Origin: Tenacibaculum sp. 190524A05c
GTDB lineage: Bacteria; Bacteroidota; Bacteroidia; Flavobacteriales; Flavobacteriaceae
Length of the DNA: 64,000 bases
Assembly (NCBI RefSeq): GCF_964036595.1
Contig: NZ_OZ038523.1
Coordinates: forward strand, 1,990,501-2,054,500
Reading direction: 5' to 3'
Shown piece by piece: positions 55,069 through 63,595 of the stretch (position 1 is the first letter of the stretch; the number at the start of each line of letters is the position of its first letter). The notes below the pieces were generated by a model. It was not told the DNA's origin and searched no databases. It saw only the letters and a list, made by a program, of their open reading frames with translations. The position numbers were made by a program, and so were the translations under genes.

Positions 55069-55139
55069 CAAAATTGTTCCATTTTCATGGAATTTTATGA
55101 GTACAACTTCTGAAAGTAGGTTTTGAGTTGCTGAATTGT
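55069..55139 (-). promoter_or_regulatory. Class B LytTR-like operator and -7-like box of adhesin 2
   Basis: Direct repeats on the plus strand read ACTTCTGAAAG (55106) and GTTGCTGAATT (55127), period 21 bp, imperfect. After 33 bases comes CAATTTTG (55069-55076) on the minus strand, a -7 box with TTTG intact. Pattern shared with the sites of kinases 2 and 3 and the 55274 gene. Confidence 0.5.
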
Positions 55140-55193
55140 ATCTTCTTCTTTTTTATGATTTTACACTTTAAAAAAGCACATATAAAAACAAAT

Positions 55194-55228
55194 AAAAAAA
55201 CCTTGCGAACATAACGTTTGCAAGGTTT
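55194..55228 (-). terminator. Terminator of the secreted-protein gene at 55274
   Basis: Near-perfect 12-bp stem (AACCTTGCGAAC/GTTTGCAAGGTT, one G-T pair) followed by T run in the minus direction. Confidence 0.85.
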
Positions 55229-55273
55229 AATCCCCGAAGTAATCAAAATACTAATACTACATAATAGTATGAT

Positions 55274-56335
55274 TTATTTCTTAAAATATTTGTTTACTAA
55301 ACTTACTGGGATATCCTTCGAGAATTTATCTGAATAGTTTTTTTCGATTACTAATTCTTTTGAAAAACCACTATCTGTACTCTTTTGATTGATCTTAGCT
55401 GCATGAATATCTGTATCATCTCCATTTACATATAAATAATAAGCAATCAATTGTCTGTCTGTTACCTCATCAGTAACTCTATCCATTTTTTCTTTCCACT
55501 CATCTGAGTATACAACTAGCTTTCTAATTTCTAAGTTTGCGTTATTTCTGTATTGCTTTAACTTCTTATAAATTGCTTGTTCACAAAGTTTAGCTAATTC
55601 AGGAGTATGTAATTTTCCTTCTTTCGGCATGAATTTAAAACATCCAATTTTCACTCTCTTTTCAAAGTCTTTCACATAATTTTTCGCCTTTTCACCGCTC
55701 CATTCGTCAAACTTCTCGGCACTTGGCGCGGCAATTACGAAAGGACCTTTGATATTAGATTTTGAAGATGCAAAATATGGATACTTACCTCCAATTTTTT
55801 TCCCTCCATCGAAAGCGTAAATTAAGTATACATTATCTGGAGTTTTAATTACTCTCTTTGATGGTGATGGAACTGGCGTAAACGAATGCTTTGTTCCGTT
55901 TTGATCTGTAACGTCTTTTAATTCATCAATATGAAAAACTTCTTCACCTTCTTTTACAAAATTGCTGCTGTATACTCCGTCAACACCTCTATGATAATCG
56001 TCTTTAGCAAATCTTGGGTGTAATACAAAAGCCAATTTATTCTCTGCTCCGAAATAATAAGCCGTGTATTCTTTTCCACTTCTCTTTTCTGTTTTTGTGC
56101 GTACTTCTAAATTTGTAAATCCGCTTGCAAATCTAGAACTCATTTTATTCTTTGAAACATAATTTGCTTCGCTCTTAGAACTTGATGAACTAGATTTTGA
56201 CTTTTTAGAACTTGACTTTTTTGATAATGATTTTTTAACTTTTTTAAAAAATTGCGCATTAACCTCAGAAGTTCCTAAAACTGTAAAAATTGCAAGTGCG
56301 AAAAACACTAAACTCTTTTTATTTAAATTTTTCAT
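55274..56335 (-). CDS. Secreted protein of unknown function with Lys/Ser-rich linker
   Basis: 353 residues. Signal peptide 1-27 (GTSEVNAQ), then a 35-residue basic, serine-rich linker (repeated SKKSSS and SSSSSK) and a globular domain of about 280 residues with FVLHPRFAKDDYHRG, YLIYAFDGGKKIGGKYPYF, VIAAPSAEKFDEWSGEKA and a C-terminal LVNKYFKK. I do not recognise the domain. No T9SS domain, so periplasmic or outer-membrane-associated. It lies between the kinase 2/RR2 operon and adhesin 2, has its own class B operator and terminator, and so looks like a separately transcribed member of the regulated set. Confidence 0.75.
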   Translation of the reverse strand: MKNLNKKSLVFFALAIFTVLGTSEVNAQFFKKVKKSLSKKSSSKKSKSSSSSSKSEANYVSKNKMSSRFASGFTNLEVRTKTEKRSGKEYTAYYFGAENKLAFVLHPRFAKDDYHRGVDGVYSSNFVKEGEEVFHIDELKDVTDQNGTKHSFTPVPSPSKRVIKTPDNVYLIYAFDGGKKIGGKYPYFASSKSNIKGPFVIAAPSAEKFDEWSGEKAKNYVKDFEKRVKIGCFKFMPKEGKLHTPELAKLCEQAIYKKLKQYRNNANLEIRKLVVYSDEWKEKMDRVTDEVTDRQLIAYYLYVNGDDTDIHAAKINQKSTDSGFSKELVIEKNYSDKFSKDIPVSLVNKYFKK

Positions 56336-56365
56336 GATATTATGATTTTATAGTTTTTGATACTC

Positions 56366-56433
56366 CAAAGTTGGGATAACTATATGATAATTAGGAGCTC
56401 AATTTTCTGAAAGTGGCGTTTCAATTTCTGAAA
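56366..56433 (-). promoter_or_regulatory. Class B LytTR-like operator and -7-like box of the 55274 gene
   Basis: Perfect 9-bp direct repeat TTTCTGAAA (56404-56412 and 56425-56433), period 21 bp. After 33 bases from the conserved C comes CAACTTTG (56366-56373) on the minus strand, a -7 box with TTTG intact. Confidence 0.6.
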
Positions 56434-56473
56434 TGATAACTTCTTATCCTTTTCATTTTAAGATAATAAGCAT

Positions 56474-56497
56474 AAAAAAAGTCGCTAAACGCGACTT
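56474..56497 (-). terminator. Terminator of the kinase 2/RR2 operon
   Basis: Stem AAGTCGC/GCGACTT with a short loop and T run in the minus direction, 30 bases after the RR2 stop. Confidence 0.8.
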
Positions 56498-56526
56498 TGT
56501 AGTTTATTGATAATCAAAAACTTAAA

Positions 56527-57273
56527 CTAAATACTTTGAACAATTGTAAGAAACTCATCTCTTTTATCTTTTGAAATAGAAACTGCCTTGTTGTTTTCCA
56601 TCACAATATAACCTCCATCTTTTTTAACATACTCTCTTAGATATTTTAAGTTCACCAAAAAAGATCTATGTGGGCGATAAAACACTTTTATATTATTTAA
56701 AGCTTCTACAAAAAATTTAAGTGGTTTACTTACAAATACGTTTCCTCCCATTGTTGAAACTCGAGTATACATTCCATCAGCTTCAAACATTATGATTTTA
56801 TCTACTTCTACAAATTTAATTCCGTTGGCGTTGGGTAATCCTATCTTTTTGAAATTAGACTTTTCTAAGCTGGATTTTAGTTCTTGTAATCTTATATTGA
56901 TTTGTGAATCTCCCACAAAATTCAAAACGCGTTCAATTGCTTCTTTTACTTGATTTGGTCTTACCGGTTTTAATAAATAATCAATAGCTGATAACTGAAA
57001 TGCTTGAACTGCATATTCGCTATATGCTGTTGTGAAAATAATCTCAAAATTATAGGAATCTTTCTCTATAAAATTTAATAATTCTAATCCTGAATGCTCT
57101 GGCATTTCTATATCTAAGAATACAATTCTCGGTTCTTCTTCCTTTATTAATTGAACTCCAGATAGCAAATTATCAGCTTCTGAAATTTCAGTAATCTTAG
57201 GACAGTTTTCCTCGATTAGGATGCGAAGAACATTTCTTGCTCTTTTTTCGTCATCAATTATTAGTGCTTTCAT
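56527..57273 (-). CDS. LytTR response regulator 2
   Basis: 248 residues: receiver domain with IIDDEKRA, phospho-Asp in RIVFLDIEMP and LLKPVRPNQV; LytTR domain (~145-248) with IGLPNANGIKFVEVDKIIMF, PHRSFLVNLKYLREYVKKDG and ENNKAVSISKDKRDEF. The DNA-contacting region is almost identical to regulator 3 and unlike regulator 1. It starts one base after the kinase 2 stop, so the pair is coupled. Expected to bind the class B repeats upstream of kinase 2, the 55274 gene and adhesin 2. Confidence 0.92.
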   Translation of the reverse strand: MKALIIDDEKRARNVLRILIEENCPKITEISEADNLLSGVQLIKEEEPRIVFLDIEMPEHSGLELLNFIEKDSYNFEIIFTTAYSEYAVQAFQLSAIDYLLKPVRPNQVKEAIERVLNFVGDSQINIRLQELKSSLEKSNFKKIGLPNANGIKFVEVDKIIMFEADGMYTRVSTMGGNVFVSKPLKFFVEALNNIKVFYRPHRSFLVNLKYLREYVKKDGGYIVMENNKAVSISKDKRDEFLTIVQSI

Positions 57274-57274
57274 C

Positions 57275-59110
57275 TTAAGATTTTATGATTGGTATGGTTA
57301 AAATCACTCTCGTTCCTTTAGGTTCTTCACTCTCTAATAAATCAATTATCTCAACACCTATTTTTCGCTCTTTCCCATAATTCAATAAATCTAACCTTTG
57401 AGTATTTGCATTTAAAGCGAAGGATTTATGATTTGGTTTTAGTCTGCTTTTTATTTCTTCTGATTTCTTTCTTCCAATTCCATTATCTTCAACAATACAT
57501 TGTACCACTGCATCTGAAACATGAGAAATACTAACATTTAATTTTCTATGATTCTTTTTATGTAACAGTCCGTGTTTTAATGCATTTTCGATATAAGGTT
57601 GAATTAACATTGTTGGAATTTTAATGAGCTCGGAATTCACTTTTCCATCAACATGAAAATAATAATCTAATTCATCTTCAAATCGAAGTTTTTCTAATTC
57701 TAAATACAGATTTAGATTATGAACTTCCTCTGGTATAGAAATTAATCCAGTATCACTGTAATTCAAATAATTCCTAATTAGGTCGGCAAATTTCCCGAGA
57801 TAATCACTAGCTAAAGACTTTTGATTCAATACAATGTATTCTTGAATTGAGTTTAATGCATTAAAAATAAAATGCGGATTCATTTGTGCCTTTAACGCTT
57901 TTAATTCCGAATCTCTATACTGCTTCTCTACCGCTAATCTCTTTTGAGTTTCTTTTAATTCTAATGCAATTACTTCGGCTTTTTTCTTTGCTTTCATTCT
58001 ACTTAAATAAAACAAAGAAGCAATCAATATTAATACTCCAATGATTACCGAACCGATGAATAAGTTTCTGTTTTTTGAACTCTCTAATTCCGCATAATTC
58101 TTTTCCTGTTCAATTTTATCTGTTTCATATTTGATTCGAACGTCTTCAATGATTTGTTTCTTTTCTTTACTATCAATACTATCTCTAGCTGCTATATAAA
58201 TCTTATTGATAGAATCGGCCAGTTTATTTTTCTGCTGAATACTGTAATTGACATATAAAATCTGAGCGATTCTCTTTTTCCAAAACAGATTTCCTTGATC
58301 TTCATAAATTCTTAAAGATTTTAAATACCAAGGTTCTGCTTCTTGATGTTTAAACTGCATAGAGTACATTGTCGCTTTTGAAAAGTAAGGTCCAGCTAAT
58401 CTTGCTTTGTTATTGGTTTCATAAAAGTTGATGATATCATCAATAACCAATTTAGCTTTATCAAATTTTCTATGGTCTTTATACAATGAAGCAAGGGAAG
58501 ATTTAAAAGCATATTCTCCTCCTTTATTTTTTACTTTTTGTGTAATTTCAATCCCTTCTTTAAACCGCTTTTCAGCTCCATTAAAATTTTTACTCATTCG
58601 TTCCGCTTCTGCATAATAATACAGATTTCGGAAGTGACTTCTACTACTCGGTTTTGATTTTGATAAATTATAATTCTCTTCCGCTAAAGACTTTGCTTGC
58701 TCATAATTTTTATTGTTAGAATAGGCAGTAAGCAACTGAACATTCGCTTCTTGAATTAGCGTACTATTTTGCAAAGAATCGGCTATTTTTTTAGAATTAA
58801 TTCCAAATTCCATAGCTTCTGTTAGCTTACCACGCTGTAAATAAAGTCTTGCTAAACCTGTTAAACTAGACGATTCTAATTTTTTAGATTTTAATTGTTT
58901 AGAAAGCAACAATGCTTCTTGAAGTTTTTCTTCAGCTTCTTTATAATTTGCCCTTTGAATTCTTTTTGCAAATGAGAGTAATTTTTGAACTTTAAGAGTA
59001 TCTTCAGTTTTATAATTAGCAATTTCTGTTCTTAAACTATCAATTAACTTGTTTTGACTGAAGGAAAAATTAAAACATATAAAAGTAAATAGAAGTAGTA
59101 GTTTTCTCAT
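57275..59110 (-). CDS. Sensor histidine kinase 2 (TPR sensor, LytS-like)
   Basis: 611 residues from ATG 59110, which starts the signal peptide (MRKLLLLFTFICFNFSFSQ). The periplasmic part (~25-330) is a string of TPR-like helical repeats (AKSLAEENYNLSKS, AEPWYLKSLRIYEDQG), not a propeller, so its signal is different from kinases 1 and 3. A membrane helix (~350-372) and a short coiled coil lead to the LytS-type kinase: H413 in LKAQMNPHFIFNALNSIQ, IPTMLIQPYIENALKHG and VEDNGIGR. Heads the operon with RR2; a 21-bp-period repeat lies upstream. Confidence 0.9.
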   Translation of the reverse strand: MRKLLLLFTFICFNFSFSQNKLIDSLRTEIANYKTEDTLKVQKLLSFAKRIQRANYKEAEEKLQEALLLSKQLKSKKLESSSLTGLARLYLQRGKLTEAMEFGINSKKIADSLQNSTLIQEANVQLLTAYSNNKNYEQAKSLAEENYNLSKSKPSSRSHFRNLYYYAEAERMSKNFNGAEKRFKEGIEITQKVKNKGGEYAFKSSLASLYKDHRKFDKAKLVIDDIINFYETNNKARLAGPYFSKATMYSMQFKHQEAEPWYLKSLRIYEDQGNLFWKKRIAQILYVNYSIQQKNKLADSINKIYIAARDSIDSKEKKQIIEDVRIKYETDKIEQEKNYAELESSKNRNLFIGSVIIGVLILIASLFYLSRMKAKKKAEVIALELKETQKRLAVEKQYRDSELKALKAQMNPHFIFNALNSIQEYIVLNQKSLASDYLGKFADLIRNYLNYSDTGLISIPEEVHNLNLYLELEKLRFEDELDYYFHVDGKVNSELIKIPTMLIQPYIENALKHGLLHKKNHRKLNVSISHVSDAVVQCIVEDNGIGRKKSEEIKSRLKPNHKSFALNANTQRLDLLNYGKERKIGVEIIDLLESEEPKGTRVILTIPIIKS

Positions 59111-59166
59111 ATTGTGCTTTTTACGGTATATCAATATCCATAAAAAAACCAAAATACTTTAATTAC

Positions 59167-59197
59167 AACTTCTAAAAATCAATCCTTAACTTCTAAA
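59167..59197 (-). promoter_or_regulatory. Class B LytTR-like operator of kinase 2
   Basis: Perfect 10-bp direct repeat AACTTCTAAA (59167-59176 and 59188-59197), period 21 bp, 57 bases upstream of the ATG. The expected -7 position (about 59132-59139) holds only a poor match (GGATATTG), the weakest promoter of the six. Confidence 0.6.
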
Positions 59198-59213
59198 TAC
59201 AAGTTTTATAAGG

Positions 59214-59960
59214 CTAAATGTTTTGTACTATAGTTAAGAATTCTTCTTTTTTATCTTTTGAAATAGAAACAGATTTGTTGTTTTCCATAACAATGTAACC
59301 TCCATCCTTTTTTACATACTCACGGAGGTATTTTAAATTCACTAAATACGAACGATGAGGACGATAAAACGTGTTAATTTTTTGTAAGGTACTTACGAAA
59401 AACTTTAAAGGTTTGCTTACCAAAACTTCTTCTGAAACCGTTGAAACTTTTGTATACATTCCATCTGCTTCTAGCATTATAATTTCGTTAAAATCGACAA
59501 ACTTAATTCCGTTACTATTTGGTAAACCGATCTTTTTAAAATTAGATTCGCTTAAGCTTACTTTTAGCTCATTTAACTTTTTATGAATGTCTTTATTCCC
59601 AATAAGTTTTTCAGCTTTATCAATCGCTTCTTTAAGCTCATCTCCATCTATAGGTTTCAATAAATAATCAACTGCATTTAGTTTAAAAGCTTCTATAGCG
59701 TAATGATTATATGCTGTTGTAAAAATGATTTGAAAGTTAATTTGATCTTCATTTAAAAAATCTAAGATTTCTAAACCAGAATATTCTGGCATTTCAATAT
59801 CAAGAAATACAATTTCTGGTTGAAATTCTTTTATAAGCTCAACACCCGAAAGCAAATCATTTGCCTCTTTTGTTTCCTTAATCTTTGGGCATTCTTCTTT
59901 TATAAGTGTTTGTAGTACACTTCTCGCTTTTAATTCATCGTCTATAATAACTGCTTTCAT
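59214..59960 (-). CDS. LytTR response regulator 3
   Basis: 248 residues: receiver with IIDDELKA, phospho-Asp in EIVFLDIEMP and LLKPIDGDEL; LytTR domain with IGLPNSNGIKFVDFNEIIML, PHRSYLVNLKYLREYVKKDG and ENNKSVSISKDKKEEF. Nearly identical to RR2 over the LytTR domain, implying shared or cross-regulated targets. It starts 32 bases after the kinase 3 stop. The RR3 stop is only ~17 bases from the kinase 2 operator repeats, so read-through from this operon into kinase 2 is likely. Confidence 0.92.
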   Translation of the reverse strand: MKAVIIDDELKARSVLQTLIKEECPKIKETKEANDLLSGVELIKEFQPEIVFLDIEMPEYSGLEILDFLNEDQINFQIIFTTAYNHYAIEAFKLNAVDYLLKPIDGDELKEAIDKAEKLIGNKDIHKKLNELKVSLSESNFKKIGLPNSNGIKFVDFNEIIMLEADGMYTKVSTVSEEVLVSKPLKFFVSTLQKINTFYRPHRSYLVNLKYLREYVKKDGGYIVMENNKSVSISKDKKEEFLTIVQNI

Positions 59961-59992
59961 ATGGGAATTTTTTAGGAATACTTTAGTGCTAC

Positions 59993-62932
59993 TTAAACAG
60001 GAATATCAATAGTTACAATTGTTCCTCTTGGCTCTAAAATATCGTTGTACTTATCTTTAATTTCTAGTTTTATTGGAAATTCTCTCGTTTTATTAAGCAA
60101 GTCAATTCTTTTTGCATTTGCTTCTGATGAGAATGACTTTGGTTTAAACGCTTTTCTATTATTTATTTCAGTAGATACTGCTCTTCCTACTCCATTATCT
60201 TCAATAACGCAATGCAGAGTACTTTTATCGTAATCGAAAGAGAACGTAATGTCTAATTCTCTATTTTCCTTTTTATGTAATAATCCGTGCTTAATAGCAT
60301 TTTCAACATAAGGTTGAATCAAGAAAGTTGGAATTTCTATCAACTCTTGATTCATGCTTTGATCCACTTGAACAGAATACGTAAAAGATTCTTCAAATCG
60401 ATCTTTTTCTAATTCTAAATAAAAATTTAAAGCGGATAACTCTTCATCTAATGAAATTGTATTTGACTGACTGTGTTCTAAATACATTCTGATTAACCTC
60501 GAGAATTTTACTAAATAGGTCCTCGCTAATTTCTTCTCGTTATTAAGAATATAATCTTGTATTGAATTTAATGCGTTAAAGATGAAGTGTGGATTCATTT
60601 GACTTCTTAAACTCTCTAACTTTAAGAATATATTTTCTAACTCTTTAGTTTGTTTATCTATAATTAATTTTTGTCTTTCTTGAAGCTCCTTATTCTTTCG
60701 GTTGAAATACATCCAAATCAAAAATCCGAATAGTACTGTTAGCAAAAGAAAAAACCACCATTGCTCATAAAAAACACCTTTTACTTTTAAATCGATTGTT
60801 TTAATCTCTGAGTATTTATCTCCTTTTTTGGCTCGTAATTGAAAGGTATAACTTCCTTGTGCCAGCTTATTAAAAATAACGGTATTGGTTTTCGAAGATT
60901 CTTCTTGCCAATCACCATCATCATCTGAGTTCGTTAGTAATCTATACTCATATGAGATATTTTCACTGGATAAAAAACCTGTGGTATTGAATCTGATTTC
61001 AATTTTTTCACTACCTGTCGGAATACTATAAGAAGATGTTATTTCTCTTTCTATATTATCAACACTAATAGTTGTAAAATATGGTTCTGGTTTAGACTTA
61101 TCGATACTATTAAAAACAGTATTCACATCAAAAGAGAATAATTCATTTGGAGTACTAACATAGAGTCTATTTTTTATAAATTCTAACCCAACAAAATCAT
61201 AAGATGGTATTCCGTTTTTCTTGGTTAAGTTCCTAAAGGTTTCGTCTTTGAAATTGAACTCTTGAATACCCTTCTCTCCAGCAATCCAAATCGAATTTTT
61301 ATTAGATCTGAAGAAACTGTTGGTATTAGATAATAATCCATCATCAGTTGTATAATGTTTTACAACCTTATTATCAATTACTTTGTAAAACCCGTTCTTA
61401 AAAGACAAGCACCATAATGTATTATCATTGGTAGTTATAATGTCTCGAACAAATAATGAATTTCCATTATGTTTTATTTCTTTCTTTTCAGAAAAATCTT
61501 GATTAAAAACAAATACTCCTTTAACAGAACTTATGTAATGTTGTTTTAATCTTTTACTACTTAAACAGCTATATCCACGGTTTTGATCTAGTGCTTTCTT
61601 TCTATTCCATCTAAACTCATATTCACTCAAATCAAATACAGCAGAACGGCTTCCGGTGGTTATGATCACAGAATCATTCCCTATAAAAGAATAATCCTTA
61701 GCATTTAAATTGATATATTTTTTAAAAAAACTAAGTTTATTATTTGTTCTTTGAAATGACTCACTACCTCTAGATGCCTGAAGAAAGTATCTATTTCTTA
61801 TAGAATCATACATAATGAATTTGACATCATCTTTTCTATCATAAATAAATCTTTGGTTTTTATTGTTTTGGGCATCAAACATATAAAAATCCCCTTTACT
61901 TCCAACCAAAATTAACTCATTGTATTTTCCTCTAATCATCTTTTTAATTCCATTCGGTTGGGAACAATTAAAATTTGACTTGAAATCTAGGTTTGGATAC
62001 ACATGAATTCCGTCGTAATTTGAAGACACCCAAAAGTTGCCATTCTTATCTTTAATTATATCTGTTGTTGAAGTTCCTTCTAGAATCTTTCGCTTTAAAA
62101 CTAAGTTACTATCCTCTAGTTCATAAACATAAACTCCTTCATTAGACAATACATAATAGACATCATCGATAACTCTTATTTCCTGAGTTATAAATCCAGG
62201 ATCTGAATTTCTTATACTGTATCCGAAATTATTCTCTACATCAGAATTTATAATGATTTTATTTACTGATCCACTACGACTTAACGTGTTTAAAACTAAA
62301 ACATCTTTAATTCTAGATAAGTGTGCTCTTTTAAGTCTTGTACTGTTATAATCAATTTTTTTATTAGTAATTTCTACCTTAAAATCACTAGTCAACTTAC
62401 ATAAATACCCTTCATCATTAAAAAAATATGCGACATTATTTATAACAATTATATAGCTATAATAGTAGTTTGAACTGACATTTGTGTATAGTATTTCTCC
62501 ACTTATTTTATCAAGAACCAAGAGCCTTGAAGAAACCGAGAGATATAACAAATTATTATGTGCTTGAATTCTTGGCAAATTTCCATTAAAGAAATCTTTC
62601 AATTTTTTAAATAATATTACCTTATCGTTTTTAATACAAAAAAGCTGTCCCGATAAATTCGTGTACCAAATTATCTTATCCTTATCTAATATTGGAGTAA
62701 AAACAGATAAACCAACTTGTTCAGGATGTGTGTATAATTTAAATTCATAACCATCATATCTAAACAGTCCTTTATTTCCTGCCAACCAAACAAATCCCTT
62801 ATCATCTTCAACTATACTATAAAACTCTTTATCTGGAAGCCCTTCCTTCTCCGTTAGATGAATAGAAATGGGTTCCTGCGCTGAAAGAAATTCAACACAA
62901 AATATGATAAAAAAAGATAGCATAATCCTCAT
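59993..62932 (-). CDS. Sensor histidine kinase 3 (regulator-propeller, Y_Y_Y, LytS-like)
   Basis: 979 residues. Signal 1-18 (VEFLSAQ); propeller repeats through ~620 (VEDDKGFVWLAGNKGLFRYDG, IIKDKNGNFWVSSNYDGIHV); a Y_Y_Y domain with GSYTFQLRAKKGDKYSE (~690-720); one membrane helix (WWFFLLLTVLFGFLIWMYF); LytS kinase with H782 in LRSQMNPHFIFNALNSIQ, IPTFLIQPYVENAIKHG and EDNGVGR. Same architecture as kinase 1 although the propeller sequences have diverged. Operon with RR3. A class B operator with a perfect -7 box lies upstream. Confidence 0.9.
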   Translation of the reverse strand: MRIMLSFFIIFCVEFLSAQEPISIHLTEKEGLPDKEFYSIVEDDKGFVWLAGNKGLFRYDGYEFKLYTHPEQVGLSVFTPILDKDKIIWYTNLSGQLFCIKNDKVILFKKLKDFFNGNLPRIQAHNNLLYLSVSSRLLVLDKISGEILYTNVSSNYYYSYIIVINNVAYFFNDEGYLCKLTSDFKVEITNKKIDYNSTRLKRAHLSRIKDVLVLNTLSRSGSVNKIIINSDVENNFGYSIRNSDPGFITQEIRVIDDVYYVLSNEGVYVYELEDSNLVLKRKILEGTSTTDIIKDKNGNFWVSSNYDGIHVYPNLDFKSNFNCSQPNGIKKMIRGKYNELILVGSKGDFYMFDAQNNKNQRFIYDRKDDVKFIMYDSIRNRYFLQASRGSESFQRTNNKLSFFKKYINLNAKDYSFIGNDSVIITTGSRSAVFDLSEYEFRWNRKKALDQNRGYSCLSSKRLKQHYISSVKGVFVFNQDFSEKKEIKHNGNSLFVRDIITTNDNTLWCLSFKNGFYKVIDNKVVKHYTTDDGLLSNTNSFFRSNKNSIWIAGEKGIQEFNFKDETFRNLTKKNGIPSYDFVGLEFIKNRLYVSTPNELFSFDVNTVFNSIDKSKPEPYFTTISVDNIEREITSSYSIPTGSEKIEIRFNTTGFLSSENISYEYRLLTNSDDDGDWQEESSKTNTVIFNKLAQGSYTFQLRAKKGDKYSEIKTIDLKVKGVFYEQWWFFLLLTVLFGFLIWMYFNRKNKELQERQKLIIDKQTKELENIFLKLESLRSQMNPHFIFNALNSIQDYILNNEKKLARTYLVKFSRLIRMYLEHSQSNTISLDEELSALNFYLELEKDRFEESFTYSVQVDQSMNQELIEIPTFLIQPYVENAIKHGLLHKKENRELDITFSFDYDKSTLHCVIEDNGVGRAVSTEINNRKAFKPKSFSSEANAKRIDLLNKTREFPIKLEIKDKYNDILEPRGTIVTIDIPV

Positions 62933-62981
62933 ATACCAAAGCTACATTAAAAAACGGAGTTTTTACAATTCAGTTAATTCT

Positions 62982-63048
62982 CAAAGATATTGTGAATGTC
63001 GCGTAAAATGCATTGTGGATTTCTAAAATATGAATTTGAGTTTCTAAA
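62982..63048 (-). promoter_or_regulatory. Class B LytTR-like operator and perfect -7 box of kinase 3
   Basis: Perfect direct repeat TTTCTAAA (63020-63027 and 63041-63048), period 21 bp. After 33 bases from the conserved C comes TATCTTTG (62982-62989) on the minus strand, an exact -7 box. The rest of the 62933-63249 gap holds two terminators and a possible small RNA. Confidence 0.65.
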
Positions 63049-63058
63049 CGGAAGTCAT

Positions 63059-63174
63059 TAAAAAAAGAAACCCACTCAACTGAAAAGCTGAGTGGGAAAA
63101 TTGCTATGAAAAAGAAGCTAACACGTCTGCTAGCGTTTTGTATAACACAATTAGCGTGCCAAAAGTGTATATAA
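63059..63174 (-). ncRNA. Candidate small structured RNA with sigma-54-like promoter
   Basis: On the minus strand TGGCACGCTAATTGT (near 63150-63164) resembles a sigma-54 -24/-12 promoter (TGGCACG-N4-TTGC, one mismatch in the -12 GC). Downstream lie a stem GCTAGCA/TGTTAGC (63119-63136) and a terminator stem CCCACTCA/TGAGTGGG (63071-63096) with T run. No open frame of note on this strand, so a short regulatory RNA is the best reading. Confidence 0.3.
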
Positions 63175-63210
63175 AAAACATGTTCGGAATATTTTAATAC
63201 TCCGAACATG
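63173..63210 (-). terminator. Terminator of the 73-residue gene
   Basis: Perfect 10-bp stem CATGTTCGGA/TCCGAACATG with a 12-base loop and six T in the minus direction. Confidence 0.9.
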
Positions 63211-63249
63211 CCATAACCAAACTAAATCAATTTGAAAACTATCTTCTTT

Positions 63250-63471
63250 TTATAAAAGTGGTTTTCCTTTTAATCTTGATTCTATCCTACGTTTTTTAAC
63301 GGTAATTCTCTTCATTATGTCCATCAGCTTTGAATCTTTCGTTTTTTTATAAATCTCGTTCAAAGCTAAAACAAGTCTCTTCGCTTCTCTTGAAGCTACA
63401 ACTCTATCACTAGTGGACATATTTTTCATTTTTGCTTGCTCAAATGCTAGTGCTTCTGCTACAATATCCAT
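63250..63471 (-). CDS. Conserved 73-residue basic helical protein
   Basis: Start at ATG 63471 (MDIVAEALAFEQAKMKN); the longer frame to 63516 adds 15 unlikely hydrophobic residues. The chain is short, helical and very basic towards the end (VKKRRIESRLKGKPLL). No known domain; probably cytoplasmic and perhaps nucleic-acid-binding. Well-formed terminator downstream supports expression as a single gene. Confidence 0.65.
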   Translation of the reverse strand: MDIVAEALAFEQAKMKNMSTSDRVVASREAKRLVLALNEIYKKTKDSKLMDIMKRITVKKRRIESRLKGKPLL

Positions 63472-63595
63472 AATAACCTGTTTTTTGTTTAACTTTACAT
63501 AAAAATACATAAACAAAACTAATTACAGAAATATTAAACAACTATTTAACAGAATTTTAAAAATCTTTTAATTTTCAAATTATTAATCTTCAAAT

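Noticed and set aside
63106..63174. 22-residue plus-strand frame with a lipobox-like LACQ
   Set aside because: No promoter or ribosome site, and it overlaps the better-supported minus-strand RNA elements.
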